Shown: positions 15,598 through 24,456, numbered from the stretch's first letter. The stretch is DNA of 64,000 bases from Flagellimonas eckloniae (GCF_001413955.1 NZ_LCTZ01000002.1:620001-684000), one strand, 5' to 3'. Program-made: numbers and translations. Notes: generated by a model not told the origin, from the sequence alone.

Positions 15598-18348
15598 ATG
15601 CGTGTATTTTTTACAATAGTAGTATGCTTTATTAATTTTTCCTTTTCCCAATCCAAATCTTTTGAAATTTCCGGAACCTTAATCTCAGAGGTTGATAAAC
15701 AACCCATAGAATCTGCAACCGTATATCTTCAGCAAGTAAAAGACAGTTCATTGATTACGTATACAGTTTCTAATCAGCAGGGAAAGTTTCTGCTAGAAAA
15801 CAATGGTAATGTTGCAGAGGCCGACCTCTATGTATCGCATATAGGGTATCAAACGTATTACAGGCGAATACAAATAAATCAATCTATAATAAATGCAGGC
15901 GAAATTTCGCTTATGATCAATACAAATGTATTGGATGAGGTAGTTGTAAAGTCCAGTGCACCCATAACCATAAAAAAAGATACTATTGAGTTTAACGTAA
16001 AATCTTTTAAGGCAAAAAAAGATGCAAATATTGAGGATTTATTAAAAGAACTCCCCGGTTTTGAAGTGGATGCAGATGGAAAAATAAAAGTAAACGGTAA
16101 AGAAATGAATAAAATACTGGTGAATGGAAAACCGTTTTTTGGAGATGACCCCACTATTGCCACAAGAAATTTAAGCAAAGAAATTGTAGAGAAAATACAA
16201 GTGTCCGATACCAAAACAGATTCGGAGGCCTTTACGGGAGAGGAAGGTGATAGAACAAATAAAACCGTGAATCTGGTTATAAAAAAAGAAAATAACAAAG
16301 GTATTTTTGGACGTTTTGCAGCTGGTGTTGGGACCGACAAGCGCTATGAATTTGCAGGGATGTTCAACACTTTCAATGATGATTTGCAGTTTAGTGTTTT
16401 AGGCGGGGGCAATAACATTAATTCACCAGGTTTTAGTTTTGGGGAGATCAGAAAAATGTTTGGGGGATCCTACAATATTAATAGACAACTATTCTATGAC
16501 AAAGGTGAAGGCGTATCGACTTCAAGAAATACCGGCCTAAATTATGCCGATGATTTAGGAGAAAAAGTAGTTATTTCCACAAACTATTTTGCTTCCAATG
16601 TTGATTTAGATAACATTAGAATATCAGAACGTGAAAATATACTGCCAGATAACAGATTTTTCACCAATTCCAGTTCCAATACCAATTCAAATATTGAAGA
16701 GCATAGTACAGAAACAAAATTGCAAATAAAAGTGGACTCTACCTTGCAAATCATCGTAGAGCCTAAGTTCAGATACGCAATGAGCACAAACACTTCCAAC
16801 AATGCTGAAGAATCTTTTGATGAGGACCAATTATTGATCAATGAATCCATTAGCGGTTCGTTCACCGAAAGGAGAGAAAAGTTCTTTTCAAACAATGTGA
16901 ATTTTACAAAGCGCTTTGGAAATAAAGGCTCTTTTTTAAAACTTGATATTTTTAACAGAAACACTAAAACAGATATTGAAGATATATTTAATTCTCAAGT
17001 TGATGTGTACGGGGACGACCCAGAAAATATTACAAGAAATCAATTAGGGATGGAAGAGAAGAATGATGATACATTTATTGCTGGAATGTCGTACAGGTTG
17101 CCAATCAAAGGAAAAGAACTGTCAATGGATTTCAAATACGGCTACAGGAACAATATACAGGAAAATTTAAAAAACTCATTTGATTTTAATGAAGTAACTC
17201 AAGAATACGATACGGACATCAATGTAGACCTAAGTTCGGATTTTGAGTATAAAAACATTACTAGCACACCAGGCGTAAGCTTACAGTATAAAAAAGAGAA
17301 ATGGTCTTCCTCTTTAGGTATGGATTTGATTTTTAGAACATTGGAGAACAATGATTTTCTAAGACCTGGTTTTAACCTAAGTCGCAATTTTAATGCAGTT
17401 ACAGTAGCCTATAGGTTAAATTATAGAAGTCCTAAATCATCTTTGGGAGCTGGTTATAATTTAAGAAACAATCCTCCCCAATTAAATCAATTGCAAACCT
17501 TTATAGACATTACTAATCCACTGGAAATTGTTGTTGGTAATCCAAGTTTAAAACCTTCCAATAACCATGACTTTCACATGTATTATAATGCGAATAATTT
17601 TCAAAAAGGTAGAGACTTGTACACATATGTTAACGCACAGATACAGAATAACAGTATTACGGTGAAACGTACAATAAACGAAAACCTAACCCGGGAAACT
17701 ACTTATGCCAATGTAAATGGTGGTTATAGAGTAAACATGTATATGGGTTATAACAAAAAAATTAAAATGGATACCTTGAAAACAATCCAATTTAATTTTG
17801 GTTTCAACCCTGAACTTAGAAGAGTTATAAATTTTAATGGTGATATACAATATGCTAGCTTGTCAAAAACATTATCACCAAGTTTGGGTACCAGATTTGT
17901 ATGGAAAGACATTACTGAACTGGGGATAAATTATAGGTTATCCCTAACTCAAAGTAATTTTGATATTGATGGTTTTGATGATCAGAATTTTTCAAATCAC
18001 TTACTGTTTTTAAGGACAGCTACTTTTGTTCCTAAAAATGTTGAGTGGCGCAATGAGATAACATATACCTATAACCCAGATGTAGCAGATGGCTTTGAAA
18101 AAAGCGCTTGGTTTTGGAACTCTACATTGGCCTATTCTTTTATGAAAGATAGAGCAACGCTGACCCTAAAGGCCTATGATCTACTCAATCAAAACACGAA
18201 TGTTCGAAGAATTACGAATGAATATTTTATTGAAGATAGACAAAGTAATGTTTTACAACGATATTTTATGCTGGGTTTTAGTTGGAAATTCAATACCCTA
18301 GGGAAGGCAGGGGAAGTTAGGGATAGTGGGTACCGAATTATTAATTAA
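15598..18348 (+). CDS. TonB-receptor-like outer-membrane beta-barrel protein
   Basis: A signal peptide (MRVFFTIVVCFINFSFSQ) is followed by a carboxypeptidase-like regulatory domain (residues 22-110; SGTLISEVDKQPIESATVYL), a plug-like domain (about 115-225; DANIEDLLKELPGFEVDADGKIKVNGKE and NKILVNGKPFFGDDPTIATRNL) and a long barrel with alternating hydrophobic strands to the end. The architecture is that of the OMP_b-brl_3 group of TonB-dependent-receptor-like proteins in Bacteroidota. Members are predicted to import or bind organic ligands or to export peptides; the substrate is not evident. No SusD partner is adjacent. It follows a LytTR two-component system and a small RHH protein, either of which might control it. 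Confidence 0.85.
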   Translation: MRVFFTIVVCFINFSFSQSKSFEISGTLISEVDKQPIESATVYLQQVKDSSLITYTVSNQQGKFLLENNGNVAEADLYVSHIGYQTYYRRIQINQSIINAGEISLMINTNVLDEVVVKSSAPITIKKDTIEFNVKSFKAKKDANIEDLLKELPGFEVDADGKIKVNGKEMNKILVNGKPFFGDDPTIATRNLSKEIVEKIQVSDTKTDSEAFTGEEGDRTNKTVNLVIKKENNKGIFGRFAAGVGTDKRYEFAGMFNTFNDDLQFSVLGGGNNINSPGFSFGEIRKMFGGSYNINRQLFYDKGEGVSTSRNTGLNYADDLGEKVVISTNYFASNVDLDNIRISERENILPDNRFFTNSSSNTNSNIEEHSTETKLQIKVDSTLQIIVEPKFRYAMSTNTSNNAEESFDEDQLLINESISGSFTERREKFFSNNVNFTKRFGNKGSFLKLDIFNRNTKTDIEDIFNSQVDVYGDDPENITRNQLGMEEKNDDTFIAGMSYRLPIKGKELSMDFKYGYRNNIQENLKNSFDFNEVTQEYDTDINVDLSSDFEYKNITSTPGVSLQYKKEKWSSSLGMDLIFRTLENNDFLRPGFNLSRNFNAVTVAYRLNYRSPKSSLGAGYNLRNNPPQLNQLQTFIDITNPLEIVVGNPSLKPSNNHDFHMYYNANNFQKGRDLYTYVNAQIQNNSITVKRTINENLTRETTYANVNGGYRVNMYMGYNKKIKMDTLKTIQFNFGFNPELRRVINFNGDIQYASLSKTLSPSLGTRFVWKDITELGINYRLSLTQSNFDIDGFDDQNFSNHLLFLRTATFVPKNVEWRNEITYTYNPDVADGFEKSAWFWNSTLAYSFMKDRATLTLKAYDLLNQNTNVRRITNEYFIEDRQSNVLQRYFMLGFSWKFNTLGKAGEVRDSGYRIIN

Positions 18349-18356
18349 TGGTTGCT

Positions 18357-18447
18357 GAAAGAGGAACTGCCCAAAATTCCATTGGTCTAAAAGGCTTTTG
18401 AAATTTTAACTGCACATATCAAACTACTTTTTATTATTTTTTTAAGT
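18357..18447 (+). repeat. Imperfect direct repeat, copy 1
   Basis: The copy starts GAAAGAGGAACT and contains GGTCTAAAAGG and a well-conserved AATTTTAACYGCAC core, followed by a T-rich tail that overlaps the 3' end of the gene at 18434. The same order of blocks occurs, in the same orientation, at 25626-25726. Between the copies lies the whole duplicated envelope operon plus its divergent regulator. Confidence 0.7.
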
Positions 18448-19327
18448 TTCGTTTAAAATGGATGACATAGGTAGCATTGAAACCAAAGTTTAAGTTTGGA
18501 TTCTTAAAGTTGAAGTTGTTTCGTGTTTGGGTTATAAATGCGCCGTCTTCTATCCTTTGGGCGTTTGTCAGCATAAATTGAAGCATTATATCGCCAAGCT
18601 CCCAATTCACCCCTAAAGCGAAAGGTCCGTAAACATCAAAAGATTCAATTGGGTTTGCTGTGTAATAGTATTCAGAGACCAATGATAAATGGCTACCCAG
18701 TTTATACCTTCCACCAAAACCAATGGCAAAATGACTCTTGGAATCATCCGTTGAAGACAAATTTGCCCTGTGCACAAGGGTAGGGGCAATTTGCAGTGAA
18801 AAATCTTGCGAAAACTTTTTGGCTATCAGTACTTGGGAAGTGAACCCTAACCTGTCCGAAAAACTTTCTGTGGTTCCTGGAAATGCACTACTGTTGTAAC
18901 TTGAATTTTGTAGTAGTGTTATGCTAAAAGGAGATCCTTGTCCATCGTCCCGTTGCCGCACCAATTTATATTTTAAATAGGCATCAAATAATCCATCAAA
19001 GGAAGTGCCACCTGCACCAAAGGAAAGTCTATCCGAAATTCCATACTCCAATGCAATTCGCGAGCTTAACCTATCCACAAAAAAACTTTGCGTTCTGGTT
19101 TCTGGAGTATTCCAAAACCTATTGGCAACAAAAATTTCCAAGATGCCTTTTTTTCGTGTCTCTATGGAATGACCAATGGCAATTCGGGTCATTTTAAATG
19201 TGGCAGAAGTATACTTCGGCACATTTTCCTGTTCATTTTCAAGAATACCCAAAAGGTCTTGGGTGAATGAAAACTGGATACAGCCAAAGACCATAAAAAC
19301 CGTAAGTAAAATTCGTTTAGTTTTCAT
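18434..19327 (-). CDS. DUF5777-family outer-membrane beta-barrel protein (copy 1)
   Basis: The start at 19327 (MKTKRILLTVFMVFGCIQFSFTQ) gives a proper signal peptide; the longer frame reaches further back into the YceI gene. The mature protein has regular amphipathic strands typical of a small outer-membrane barrel: SRIALEYGISDRLSFGAGGTSF, FAIGFGGRYKLGSHLSLVSEYYY, LMLTNAQRI-like. It matches the DUF5777 pattern and is clearly paralogous to the protein at 22016-22864 (shared QRD.GSPFSI, DRLGF, FSL.L.PT, GGR.KL, FTNAQ/LTNAQ positions). It is last in the nine-gene minus-strand operon and overlaps the YceI stop by 11 bp. The likely role is an outer-membrane conduit or docking site for the periplasmic partners; inference. 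Confidence 0.8.
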   Translation of the reverse strand: MKTKRILLTVFMVFGCIQFSFTQDLLGILENEQENVPKYTSATFKMTRIAIGHSIETRKKGILEIFVANRFWNTPETRTQSFFVDRLSSRIALEYGISDRLSFGAGGTSFDGLFDAYLKYKLVRQRDDGQGSPFSITLLQNSSYNSSAFPGTTESFSDRLGFTSQVLIAKKFSQDFSLQIAPTLVHRANLSSTDDSKSHFAIGFGGRYKLGSHLSLVSEYYYTANPIESFDVYGPFALGVNWELGDIMLQFMLTNAQRIEDGAFITQTRNNFNFKNPNLNFGFNATYVIHFKRNLKK

Positions 19328-19862
19328 AAGGCTCATATTCAAATCTAAAATTAACGGATATCCTTTCAGCAATGTTCCCTGCCAAAAGCGGCGGTATTTT
19401 TATTTCGTAATCCTTTACCAAAGCTTCAAAAGTACCTGACAAGACATAGTTGCCCTGCTGTTTTTCTATTTTGGTTTTGATTTCCAATTCTTTGGTAACA
19501 CCATGCATGGCAAACACACCTTTTATGATTCTGGTTTGTTCATCCTCCATGGTGGGGTCAAAATCAGCAATAGTCCCCTGGAAAGTAGCTTTGGGATAGA
19601 TATCCGATTCTATATAACTTTCGTTAAAATGTTCTCGCATCAAGGCTTTTTCAAAAATAAAGGCATTCATGAGCATACTTACAGCGATATCCAGGGTACC
19701 CAAATCTATAATGCTAAGCACCTGATTGTTTTCTGCCTTTATGTGTTCAACGGATGTATATGAAAAAAAGGAAACCTGTCCCTGCCGGGCAATTACTTTT
19801 TCTTGCGCATTGGTTATCCCATGCGACAGCAAAATAATAAAAGGCAGTAGTAATCTATTCAT
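19317..19862 (-). CDS. YceI-family lipid-binding protein (copy 1)
   Basis: The start at 19862 (MNRLLLPFIILLSHGITNAQ) provides the signal peptide. The mature 160 residues show the YceI lipocalin-like pattern: an opening strand with ARQGQVSFFSYTSVEHIKAENN, a central block FEKALMREHFNESYIESDIYPKATFQGTI, and a closing YEIKIPPLLAGNIAERISVNFRFEY. YceI proteins bind polyisoprenoid chains, including quinones, in a hydrophobic barrel. The first ATG lies inside the 3' end of the OB-fold gene and its own stop lies inside the DUF5777 gene, so the triplet is tightly coupled. A paralogue is at 23281-23847. Substrate unknown. Confidence 0.88.
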   Translation of the reverse strand: MNRLLLPFIILLSHGITNAQEKVIARQGQVSFFSYTSVEHIKAENNQVLSIIDLGTLDIAVSMLMNAFIFEKALMREHFNESYIESDIYPKATFQGTIADFDPTMEDEQTRIIKGVFAMHGVTKELEIKTKIEKQQGNYVLSGTFEALVKDYEIKIPPLLAGNIAERISVNFRFEYEPYEN

Positions 19863-20292
19863 TGGTTTTTCTATCTGTAATAACACAATTCAAAAAAACG
19901 GCATCCTTTAAGAATCCCTTGAAAATTCCTTTAATTCGAATTGTATCGGTTGGTCCAAGGCCTTCAAGACCTTCTTTCTGATTGGGTTGCATGTCGCAAA
20001 TTATAATCGATGTTTTTGGGTAATTACCTTCAAGTAATACGGTAACACGTTCATTTTTAGTGTTGATTTCTTTTATGGCCCCCTCAAATTCAATAATGCT
20101 TTCAGCCTTTAAAAAAGTTTCATCTTCTGCGGCGAAATGTAGGAGCAATGTTTCCGCGTTTAAAAAAAGCTCAGGTTCAGCTTCCACCAAATCTACATAG
20201 TCAGGTTTATTAAAAATGTATAAAGCTCCAATGCCAAAACTTAAAATTAGCAATAAAACCCCAACCAAGAACTTATCAGTTTTTCCAAGCAT
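19855..20292 (-). CDS. Membrane-anchored OB-fold (tRNA_anti-like) protein (copy 1)
   Basis: The start is set at 20292 (MLGKTDKFLVGVLLLILSFG), giving 145 residues with one N-terminal membrane anchor or uncleaved signal; a longer frame begins at 20385 without support. The soluble part (about 40-140) has an OB-fold pattern of the tRNA_anti-like group (IEFEGAIKEINTKNERVTVLLEG, IICDMQ, TDTIRIKGIFKGFL..VFLNCVI). Despite the name, such exported OB domains are not expected to bind tRNA. Paralogue at 22868-23284. It overlaps the YceI start by 8 bp. The role in the module is unknown. Confidence 0.7.
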   Translation of the reverse strand: MLGKTDKFLVGVLLLILSFGIGALYIFNKPDYVDLVEAEPELFLNAETLLLHFAAEDETFLKAESIIEFEGAIKEINTKNERVTVLLEGNYPKTSIIICDMQPNQKEGLEGLGPTDTIRIKGIFKGFLKDAVFLNCVITDRKTNE

Positions 20293-20409
20293 ACCATCCA
20301 AAATTACCGTTTTCTCATTTCTTTGTTGGCTCCCGACTCTAAATTCATAGTAAAAACCTGGAACCAAAACCAGCCCCAGGTCCAAAACTAATAAACACTA
20401 CTCTTATTT

Positions 20410-21597
20410 TCAATCTGTAATCGTAAGGGTTCCAGTCATAGGTCCATGAAACTCACAAACATAAAATAAGGTGTCTGGAGCATCATTTGGCACAGTAAAC
20501 GAAATGGTACCTGAGGATGAGCCATTATTGGTAACGCCATCATTGTAGGTGTCACCCGTACCTGTGCTTTGCACTGATTTAATCAGGAACGGATGCCCTG
20601 GAGAATCCACTACAAATTCATATGTTTCACCTCTTTTTAAAGTAATATTTGGGTTAACAGCATCTGTTAAACCTTCACCAGTAAAAAGATAGGCCGATGC
20701 AGCTTGATTTGTTACATTGTAGGTTGTCTTGTCCGTTTCTGCTTCAGGAGCTTCTTCTGTATCTGTGTTGAGTATGGGCCATATACCGGCAGCAGGAAAT
20801 CCAACGCCAAAGTTGTCACCTCGTTGTGCATCTTGTCCAAAATAGTACAAGGGCCATCCTTTGTAGGTCACTTGTTGTCTTCCAAAAACATCAATGGAGC
20901 CAAAATCGGCTTCATCTAGGGTGCTTGGGATATTGTCCAAAGTCTCTTCAAAAATGGGCCAAACAGGGTCGTTGGAAAAGTCTTCCGCAGTAAAATTGTT
21001 TTTGCTATTAGTGTCGTTGATAAAACTATATAAGGTATTGCCTTCAGCATCAGTTATATAGAAGGTCTGCTCGTCTCCGGGCTCGTAATTCCCGGTTAGA
21101 TTGGTCTCAGTACCACCAGAATCCCTTCCCACCAATTGGGCTCTTGTTATCATAATGGAGTAATCGGGTTTTGCAACAAACCATACACCACCGGAACCGT
21201 CACCATTCGCATCTCCGGCATTTGCATCATTTCCAAATAAGTACAACGGCCATCCTTTGTAGGTAGTTTGTATTGCGCCATCACCTCTTGTAATAGAACC
21301 AAAATCCCCTTCATCCAAGCCATTGTCCAAGGTAAGTTCGCTAGCATTAAATACTGGCCAGGCATCGATACATCCACCTGAACAATTGGATTCCCCATTG
21401 CTATCCGGGGCAAAGAAATAAAGGGTAAAACCTTCAGAATTGGTCAGGATATTGCCAAAGGTGGCGTCACTGGAAAGTCTTACAGCGTTTTCTTCCGGAG
21501 CGGGATTGTCATCTCCCGGGTCATCACCATAACTGTCATCACTTGTGCAGCCAACTAAAAGTAAAAGGGCATATATTGATAAAAAGAACTTTTTCAT
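20410..21597 (-). CDS. Lipoprotein with two secreted repeats and a C-terminal cupredoxin domain
   Basis: A lipobox (LLLVGC, Cys17) is followed by an acidic linker. Two copies of the 'secreted repeat of unknown function' type (PF03640-like) come next, about residues 40-150 and 160-280, marked by GFTLYFFAPDSNG / GNTLYSFINDTNS and TYKGWPLYLFG / TYKGWPLYYFG. The last 100 residues look like a plastocyanin-type domain with candidate type 1 copper ligands: His in PGHPFLI, then Cys, His and Met in YVCEFHGPM. The protein should sit in the outer membrane, facing the periplasm or exterior, and could carry electrons through copper. It is in the middle of the duplicated redox-type operon, between the two triplets. 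Confidence 0.85.
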   Translation of the reverse strand: MKKFFLSIYALLLLVGCTSDDSYGDDPGDDNPAPEENAVRLSSDATFGNILTNSEGFTLYFFAPDSNGESNCSGGCIDAWPVFNASELTLDNGLDEGDFGSITRGDGAIQTTYKGWPLYLFGNDANAGDANGDGSGGVWFVAKPDYSIMITRAQLVGRDSGGTETNLTGNYEPGDEQTFYITDAEGNTLYSFINDTNSKNNFTAEDFSNDPVWPIFEETLDNIPSTLDEADFGSIDVFGRQQVTYKGWPLYYFGQDAQRGDNFGVGFPAAGIWPILNTDTEEAPEAETDKTTYNVTNQAASAYLFTGEGLTDAVNPNITLKRGETYEFVVDSPGHPFLIKSVQSTGTGDTYNDGVTNNGSSSGTISFTVPNDAPDTLFYVCEFHGPMTGTLTITD

Positions 21598-21699
21598 TTT
21601 TTTTGATATTTAAATAGTTAATTAATTCTTGTTCGGTAATTTATTACCAGTTGTTTTTCATTTATTGAACAGTCAATTCCAAAAAGGACTTGACTACCA

Positions 21700-22005
21700 T
21701 CAAACCGTAGTGCGGTTATACAGATATGTATTTTTTTGTTTCATTCTAGTACAAGTGCAATACGGAGGATGGTGATTTCTACCATTAATGCGGTCACCTA
21801 CCTGGGGATATCCTAAATCTGTCAATACATTCAATGCGGTTGAAAGCTCATTGGCCCTCACGAAATTAAAGACGACCAAAGATTCTGTAGGGAAGAGATG
21901 GACGTTGCTTATATCTTCTATTTTTAGGAGCTCCTTCCTAATCTGATGGGAGCATGATGCACAGAACGAATTCTGCACTGGAATTTTTGCTAAACCTGTT
22001 TTCAT
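21700..22005 (-). CDS. HMA-like small protein with CxxC motif
   Basis: The start at 22005 (MKTGLAKIPVQNSFCASCSH) is chosen over the longer frame, which reads through the preceding DUF5777 gene. The 101 residues resemble a heavy-metal-associated ferredoxin-like domain: CASC at about residues 15-18 on the first loop, helix IRKELLKIEDISNVHLFPTE, strand SLVVFNF, helix ANELSTALNVLTDLGYP. No signal peptide is seen, so it is predicted cytoplasmic. A second Cys pair (CTC) lies near the C-terminus. It could be a metal chaperone or metal sensor; its place inside a copper- and haem-protein operon supports a metal role. Medium confidence because the gene is short. Confidence 0.65.
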   Translation of the reverse strand: MKTGLAKIPVQNSFCASCSHQIRKELLKIEDISNVHLFPTESLVVFNFVRANELSTALNVLTDLGYPQVGDRINGRNHHPPYCTCTRMKQKNTYLYNRTTV

Positions 22006-22015
22006 ATCGTTGTTT

Positions 22016-22864
22016 TTAAAAGACTCTTGAAAGATTAAAACCAAAGAAGAAATCACCACTTCCCCAGTCACCCGTTGTTTGACCCAGAAAACCATTGGTG
22101 TTCATAGGTTGGGCGTTGGTAAAGTGCAATTGAAAAACGTGTCCTCCTGTTTCCAAATCAAAACCAACGGAAAATGGATTTTTGAAGGGGGAATTCTCAG
22201 CTCTATTTAAATGAATTCCGTAGTCAAGATTTAAAGACCATCTTTTGGAAAGTTTATGCCTCCCCCCAATACCGATTGCCATTTGGGAATTATCCTGCTC
22301 ATCTATGGCCACAAAGTTTTCATGGAAGAAGGTGGGGATAAGCTCCAATGAAAAGTTTTCGTTGAACTTTCTTGAAACCAGTAATTGAAAAGTATACCCC
22401 AGTCTATCAACAAATTCAAGGAGGGGGAGATTAACTTCATCCAATTGGGTGTTTATCAAAAATGTGTTGAAACTGACAATGGAAAATGGTGAACCTTGAT
22501 CTCTTTGACTGAGTAGTCGCAACTTTAAAGAGGATTCATATATCTTTTGAAACGAACTGCGCGATACTCCAACATTGATGCCATCCGATATACCGTAGAT
22601 AAAATTCAGTCGGGTAACGGCCTGATCTAGTCCAAAAAAGTCTTCAAACCCGGTTTTTACAGATCCAAATCTATGGGATACCACAAAATAAAGCTCGCCC
22701 TGTGAGACCATTTTTGTGGATTCAAAATTGACAATCTTTAAACCCTTGAATGCGGATTTAACGGGATCGTTAAGACTCATGGTATCGATTTCAGCAAGAA
22801 GGTCATTTTCCTGCGATAGCACCATAAACGGAATTAATAAGATAGCGATTAATAAAGATTTCAT
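22016..22864 (-). CDS. DUF5777-family outer-membrane beta-barrel protein (copy 2)
   Basis: A signal peptide (MKSLLIAILLIPFMVLSQ) is followed by about 265 residues of amphipathic strands. It is homologous to the protein at 18434-19327 along its length: both have FK..., the GISDxxxxG strand, QRD..GSPFSI, a RLG(Y/F)T pair, a FNENFSLELIPT-like strand, GGRHKLS and a final F(G)FN strand. It lies 3 bp downstream of the OB-fold gene and 10 bp upstream of the HMA-like gene. The predicted location is the outer membrane; substrate or partner unknown. Confidence 0.8.
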   Translation of the reverse strand: MKSLLIAILLIPFMVLSQENDLLAEIDTMSLNDPVKSAFKGLKIVNFESTKMVSQGELYFVVSHRFGSVKTGFEDFFGLDQAVTRLNFIYGISDGINVGVSRSSFQKIYESSLKLRLLSQRDQGSPFSIVSFNTFLINTQLDEVNLPLLEFVDRLGYTFQLLVSRKFNENFSLELIPTFFHENFVAIDEQDNSQMAIGIGGRHKLSKRWSLNLDYGIHLNRAENSPFKNPFSVGFDLETGGHVFQLHFTNAQPMNTNGFLGQTTGDWGSGDFFFGFNLSRVF

Positions 22865-22867
22865 GTA

Positions 22868-23284
22868 TTAAAGGTTAAAGTCGTTAATATTATTGTCGAG
22901 TAGCATGGCCTGATCCATTTTTACAACTTCCAGCAGGTCATCATATCCCACACATCTGCCCTTAACAGAAACTACACTACCTATTTGAACAGTGGAATCT
23001 GGATTATTTACCAAGTTTACTTGGACTTTGTAGTCCAACTCTAGGGTATTTCCCTCATAGGCAGTTACACTACCGTTTACCTGTGCAACCTCATCTATAT
23101 AGGAAACAGCCGTTCTATGCTCCCCATTTTTAAAGGGATGTTGAAGTTCGTTGGCGTTAAGGACGAAACTGGCTTTCTCATCAAGGATGTTTCTTGGACC
23201 AGCCCCAAAAATTAGATAATAGCCCAGCCCTGCAAAGGCTGTTAGGCAAATGGCTCCTATGGAAATTATTTTTTTCCAGTTCAT
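22868..23284 (-). CDS. Membrane-anchored OB-fold (tRNA_anti-like) protein (copy 2)
   Basis: The 138 residues begin with an N-terminal hydrophobic segment (IISIGAICLTAFAGLGYYLIFG) and an exported OB-type domain (SYIDEVAQVNGSVTAYEGNTLELDYKV, IGSVVSVKGRCVGYDDLLEVVKMDQAML). It aligns in outline with copy 1: a LNANEL / LNAETL segment, then E.....G.V......, then a closing strand with a Cys-containing VKGRC / IKGIF. Its start overlaps the YceI stop by 4 bp, a sign of translational coupling. Function unknown. Confidence 0.75.
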   Translation of the reverse strand: MNWKKIISIGAICLTAFAGLGYYLIFGAGPRNILDEKASFVLNANELQHPFKNGEHRTAVSYIDEVAQVNGSVTAYEGNTLELDYKVQVNLVNNPDSTVQIGSVVSVKGRCVGYDDLLEVVKMDQAMLLDNNINDFNL

Positions 23285-23847
23285 TTTTTAGAGAAATTAA
23301 ATTCAACATTAATGGTTACCTCTTTGGCAATCTTGTTTTCAACTATTTTGGGAATTTTAATGTCAAAGTCAGATGGGGCCGCAATAAACGACCCCTTCAT
23401 GACCACAGAACCGTCCAGCTTTCTAAACATCAATGCGGGGGTTATCAGCTTTTCTTTTCCATGCAATATTAATTTCCCATCCACTGAGATGTTTGTCCAA
23501 TTGTCGGTCAGACTTTCAAAATCAAATCCATTCAATTTGCCTTTAAAGGAGGCTTTTGGATATTTTTCGGATTCTATATAATTTTCATTGAAATGTTCCT
23601 CCATCAATGAATTTTTAAAGCGGAATCCTTTTACCAAGGCCAAGACGGCAATTTCTCCAGTGGCAACATCCAAGATTCCAGTTACAGATTCATGGGTAGC
23701 CTTGACTTCTTCAAACAATTTTTCTGAAGCTTCAAACTGAATTTCGCCATTGCGTTCCACGTATCTATTTTGTGCAAAAACGTTTTGCGAGCCTAGGCTT
23801 CCTAAAAAAGTGGCCAAGATGATGGCACTCTTGAGTATACTTTTCAT
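23281..23847 (-). CDS. YceI-family lipid-binding protein (copy 2)
   Basis: A signal peptide (ending FAQ, residues 1-25) is followed by the YceI barrel pattern: RNGEIQFEASEKLFEEVKATH, then GFRFKNSLMEEHFNENYIESEKYPKASFKGKL, and the closing FDIKIPKIVENKIAKEVTINVEFNF. It shares the MxEHFNExYIESxxYPKAxFxG block with copy 1. The family binds isoprenoid lipids such as quinones in the periplasm. It is encoded between the haem-motif lipoprotein and the OB-fold gene, so it is the second gene of the operon. Confidence 0.9.
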   Translation of the reverse strand: MKSILKSAIILATFLGSLGSQNVFAQNRYVERNGEIQFEASEKLFEEVKATHESVTGILDVATGEIAVLALVKGFRFKNSLMEEHFNENYIESEKYPKASFKGKLNGFDFESLTDNWTNISVDGKLILHGKEKLITPALMFRKLDGSVVMKGSFIAAPSDFDIKIPKIVENKIAKEVTINVEFNFSKK

Positions 23848-23865
23848 AGTTATTCTTTTAAAATT

Positions 23866-24231
23866 TTATTCTGGAGTACCGGCATTAATCCAAGCCTGTA
23901 TTAAATCTATGTTGGCCTGGGGTAGTTTACCGCTTGGCGGCATCGTACCATTATTAGTTCTATTAAATATCCCACTGGCCCTGCTCTGTACTGCGCTAAA
24001 GGTGGTCAATGCCATTGGAGCACCATTTTGTGGTGGATTGGAATGACAACCCAGGCAATTACTGGATAGAAGTGGGGCTATGTCTGCAGTGTAGGTTACT
24101 TCAGTTGTGTTATCCCCATCATCGCCATCTCCGGTTTCATCGGGTGGGGTTAAATCTTCTGTACTTTCTGATGAGCAAGCTGCAATCAGCATGATAAGAA
24201 TGAAGGACATAAGTTTAAATGCATGTTTCAT
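23866..24231 (-). CDS. Small c-type cytochrome lipoprotein
   Basis: The start at 24231 (MKHAFKLMSFILIMLIAACSS) gives a lipobox ending in Cys19 and 121 residues. After a Thr/Asp/Gly linker comes a single haem attachment site, CLGCH in SSNCLGCHSNPP, and a likely distal ligand Met in NGTMPPSGKLPQANIDLIQAWINAG, the usual end of short cytochrome c domains in Bacteroidota. It should carry electrons at the membrane surface in the periplasm. It is the first gene of the nine-gene operon and divergent from the LytTR regulator at 24457. Confidence 0.88.
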   Translation of the reverse strand: MKHAFKLMSFILIMLIAACSSESTEDLTPPDETGDGDDGDNTTEVTYTADIAPLLSSNCLGCHSNPPQNGAPMALTTFSAVQSRASGIFNRTNNGTMPPSGKLPQANIDLIQAWINAGTPE

Positions 24232-24398
24232 TGGTGTTCTTTTTAGGTTAATACTTAAAATTGTTTCGAGTTCAAAGCAATTGAAAACCAAGCAGTTCTA
24301 CCTATATATTCTGTGTGAAAGGGAAAAATTGGCTTTGATTGGGAAAAAACAGGGTTGAACGGATTCGTTAAAATGTGAATTGGATTGGAATTTCACTT

Positions 24399-24432
24399 TT
24401 TGTTTTTCCAATTTTTCAAATTAGTATCTTAG
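24399..24432 (+). promoter_or_regulatory. Possible promoter of the Cache-LytTR gene
   Basis: TTTG (24399-24402) and TATCTTAG (24425-24432) resemble the Bacteroidota -33 and -7 elements (TTTG, TAnnTTTG) with a 22-bp gap. They lie 24 bp upstream of the start codon at 24457. Confidence 0.4.
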
Positions 24433-24456
24433 GGCGCAAAAGAACTGCTATATAAA

